In this document: positions 4,868 to 5,549 of the stretch, piece by piece
Position numbering within the stretch: position 1 is the first letter of the stretch
How the letters are laid out: each line of letters opens with the position of its first letter
DNA from: Lentisphaerota bacterium
GTDB taxonomy: Bacteria > Verrucomicrobiota > Kiritimatiellia > RFP12 > UBA1067
Assembly (NCBI GenBank): GCA_022839525.1
Contig: JALHET010000012.1
Span: 21,398-26,946, forward strand
Direction: 5' to 3'
Length of the DNA stretch: 5,549 bases
Translations under genes and position numbers: made by a program
Notes under the pieces: generated by a model
Seen by the model: the letters and a program-made list of their open reading frames with translations, nothing else
Database searches by the model: none
What the model was told of the DNA's origin: nothing

Positions 4868-5549
4868 ATGAATCATATTGCGCGGCGAACGTTTATTGAG
4901 CGCTCTCTTGGTGTCACGGCAGGCACAACTTTGGGCTTTGGCGCATTGGCTGCACGCGCAGCCGAGAAAAAAAGCGGCGGGGATCATCCTTCGGCGGACG
5001 GTAAAACACGGAACACACACAAATGGGAAGACCTTCGTCCCGAGGAGTTTTTCCGCGAGCAGGAACGCGTACCGGTTGTTTATTGGGCCTGTGGGCCAAT
5101 GGAGGATCATGGACTTCAGAACGCGCTCGGGGTGGATCCCGAAAAGGCCTATGAGATTTGTCTACGGGCGGCGAAGGAAACAGGCGGTATTGTCTTCCCT
5201 CTGGTGCCATTCGCCCCTGCCGGGGCGCCTCCGCTTTCGCGCGAAGAGATAAAGTCTGGGAAGCATCAACTTTTTCCGCCGAGTCTGTTCGTGAGCGTTG
5301 AGCTGTGCAGGGGTATCTACATGGAGCTCTTCGAGAGCATGGCTGCGCTCGGGTTTCGGGTGTGCGTTGCCTTCGGGGGGCATGGCCCGGCCGCCACTCT
5401 ACTGCAGAAGATTGCAGGAGAGCTGGACGGACACCTGGGAAAAATGGCTATCATCACGTGCGGCAGCTTGACATATGTCAAGGATCTCGTGAAACGGGAG
5501 GCGCACGGTGATCCCAATCCCACCGCACATGGAGGCAAATGGGAGACGT
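4868..5549 (+). CDS. Tat-exported creatininase-family protein, partial
   Basis: Open to the window end; 227 residues are visible. The N-terminus has a twin-arginine signal: ARRTFIERS (5-13), then a mildly hydrophobic Gly/Ala-rich segment (14-29) ending in ALAARA, so the protein is probably folded and metal-loaded in the cytosol before export. The mature part matches the creatininase (creatinine amidohydrolase) family of metal-dependent amidases. GPMEDHG (76-82) corresponds to the GSxEQHG motif and LGVD (87-90) to LGxD. GGHGPAAT (170-177) stands for NGHGGN, and HGGKWET (221-227) for the HAGxxET motif. Candidate metal ligands are therefore Glu79, His81, Asp90, His172 and Glu226. Complete members have about 240-270 residues plus signal, so the missing end is probably short. 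The substrate cannot be read from the sequence; the family includes creatininase, pyrimidine-type amidases and the peptidase MftE. It follows the propeller gene after 54 bases, with no clear terminator between. Confidence 0.85.
   Translation, partial: MNHIARRTFIERSLGVTAGTTLGFGALAARAAEKKSGGDHPSADGKTRNTHKWEDLRPEEFFREQERVPVVYWACGPMEDHGLQNALGVDPEKAYEICLRAAKETGGIVFPLVPFAPAGAPPLSREEIKSGKHQLFPPSLFVSVELCRGIYMELFESMAALGFRVCVAFGGHGPAATLLQKIAGELDGHLGKMAIITCGSLTYVKDLVKREAHGDPNPTAHGGKWET

Noticed and set aside
4619..5110. A minus-strand frame across the propeller-creatininase junction
   Set aside because: It overlaps two well-supported plus-strand genes, lacks family resemblance and has no visible ribosome site.

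Overview
The window looks like bacterial chromosome of high G+C content from an organism I cannot name. A lineage of the Planctomycetes-Verrucomicrobia-Chlamydiae group (for example Verrucomicrobia or Kiritimatiellae-like) fits the membrane-tethered PQQ-like propeller and the Tat-exported creatininase-family protein. That placement is inference only; no rRNA or other decisive marker is present. All real genes have close counterparts in ordinary bacterial families except one coiled-coil protein.

Left half (about 1-2048), minus strand: a run of translation and housekeeping genes read right to left, adk (adenylate kinase, frame broken), map (methionine aminopeptidase), rpmJ (ribosomal protein L36) and rpsM (ribosomal protein S13). 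This is the 3' part of the conserved spc/alpha ribosomal-protein cluster, and rpsK would be expected just beyond base 1. adk and map overlap in an ATGATGA junction, an 81-base gap separates map from rpmJ, and rpmJ and rpsM are 15 bases apart. secY does not precede adk and infA does not lie between map and rpmJ, so the cluster is rearranged compared with the common secY-adk-map-infA-rpmJ-rpsM order.

Centre (2049-2237): a 189-base divergent intergenic region. It should hold the promoters of both the adk-led unit and the rightward genes. It contains a run of eight C, a 12-base tandem duplication and a perfect TTGACA hexamer.

Right half (2238-5549), plus strand: a two-gene unit and then a separate gene. 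The first encodes a 268-residue membrane-anchored coiled-coil protein of unknown function. The second, 17 bases further on, encodes a 583-residue protein with three predicted membrane segments and a PQQ-like beta-propeller, probably displayed outside the cytoplasmic membrane. After a 54-base gap with a very strong Shine-Dalgarno sequence comes a Tat-signal-bearing creatininase-family amidohydrolase, cut off by the window end.

The observation most worth following is the adk reading-frame break: the two halves fit adenylate kinase residue by residue except for an apparent net loss of 11 bases inside the NMP-binding region. I found no mobile element, CRISPR array, tRNA or rRNA, and nothing I can defend as a new biological system.
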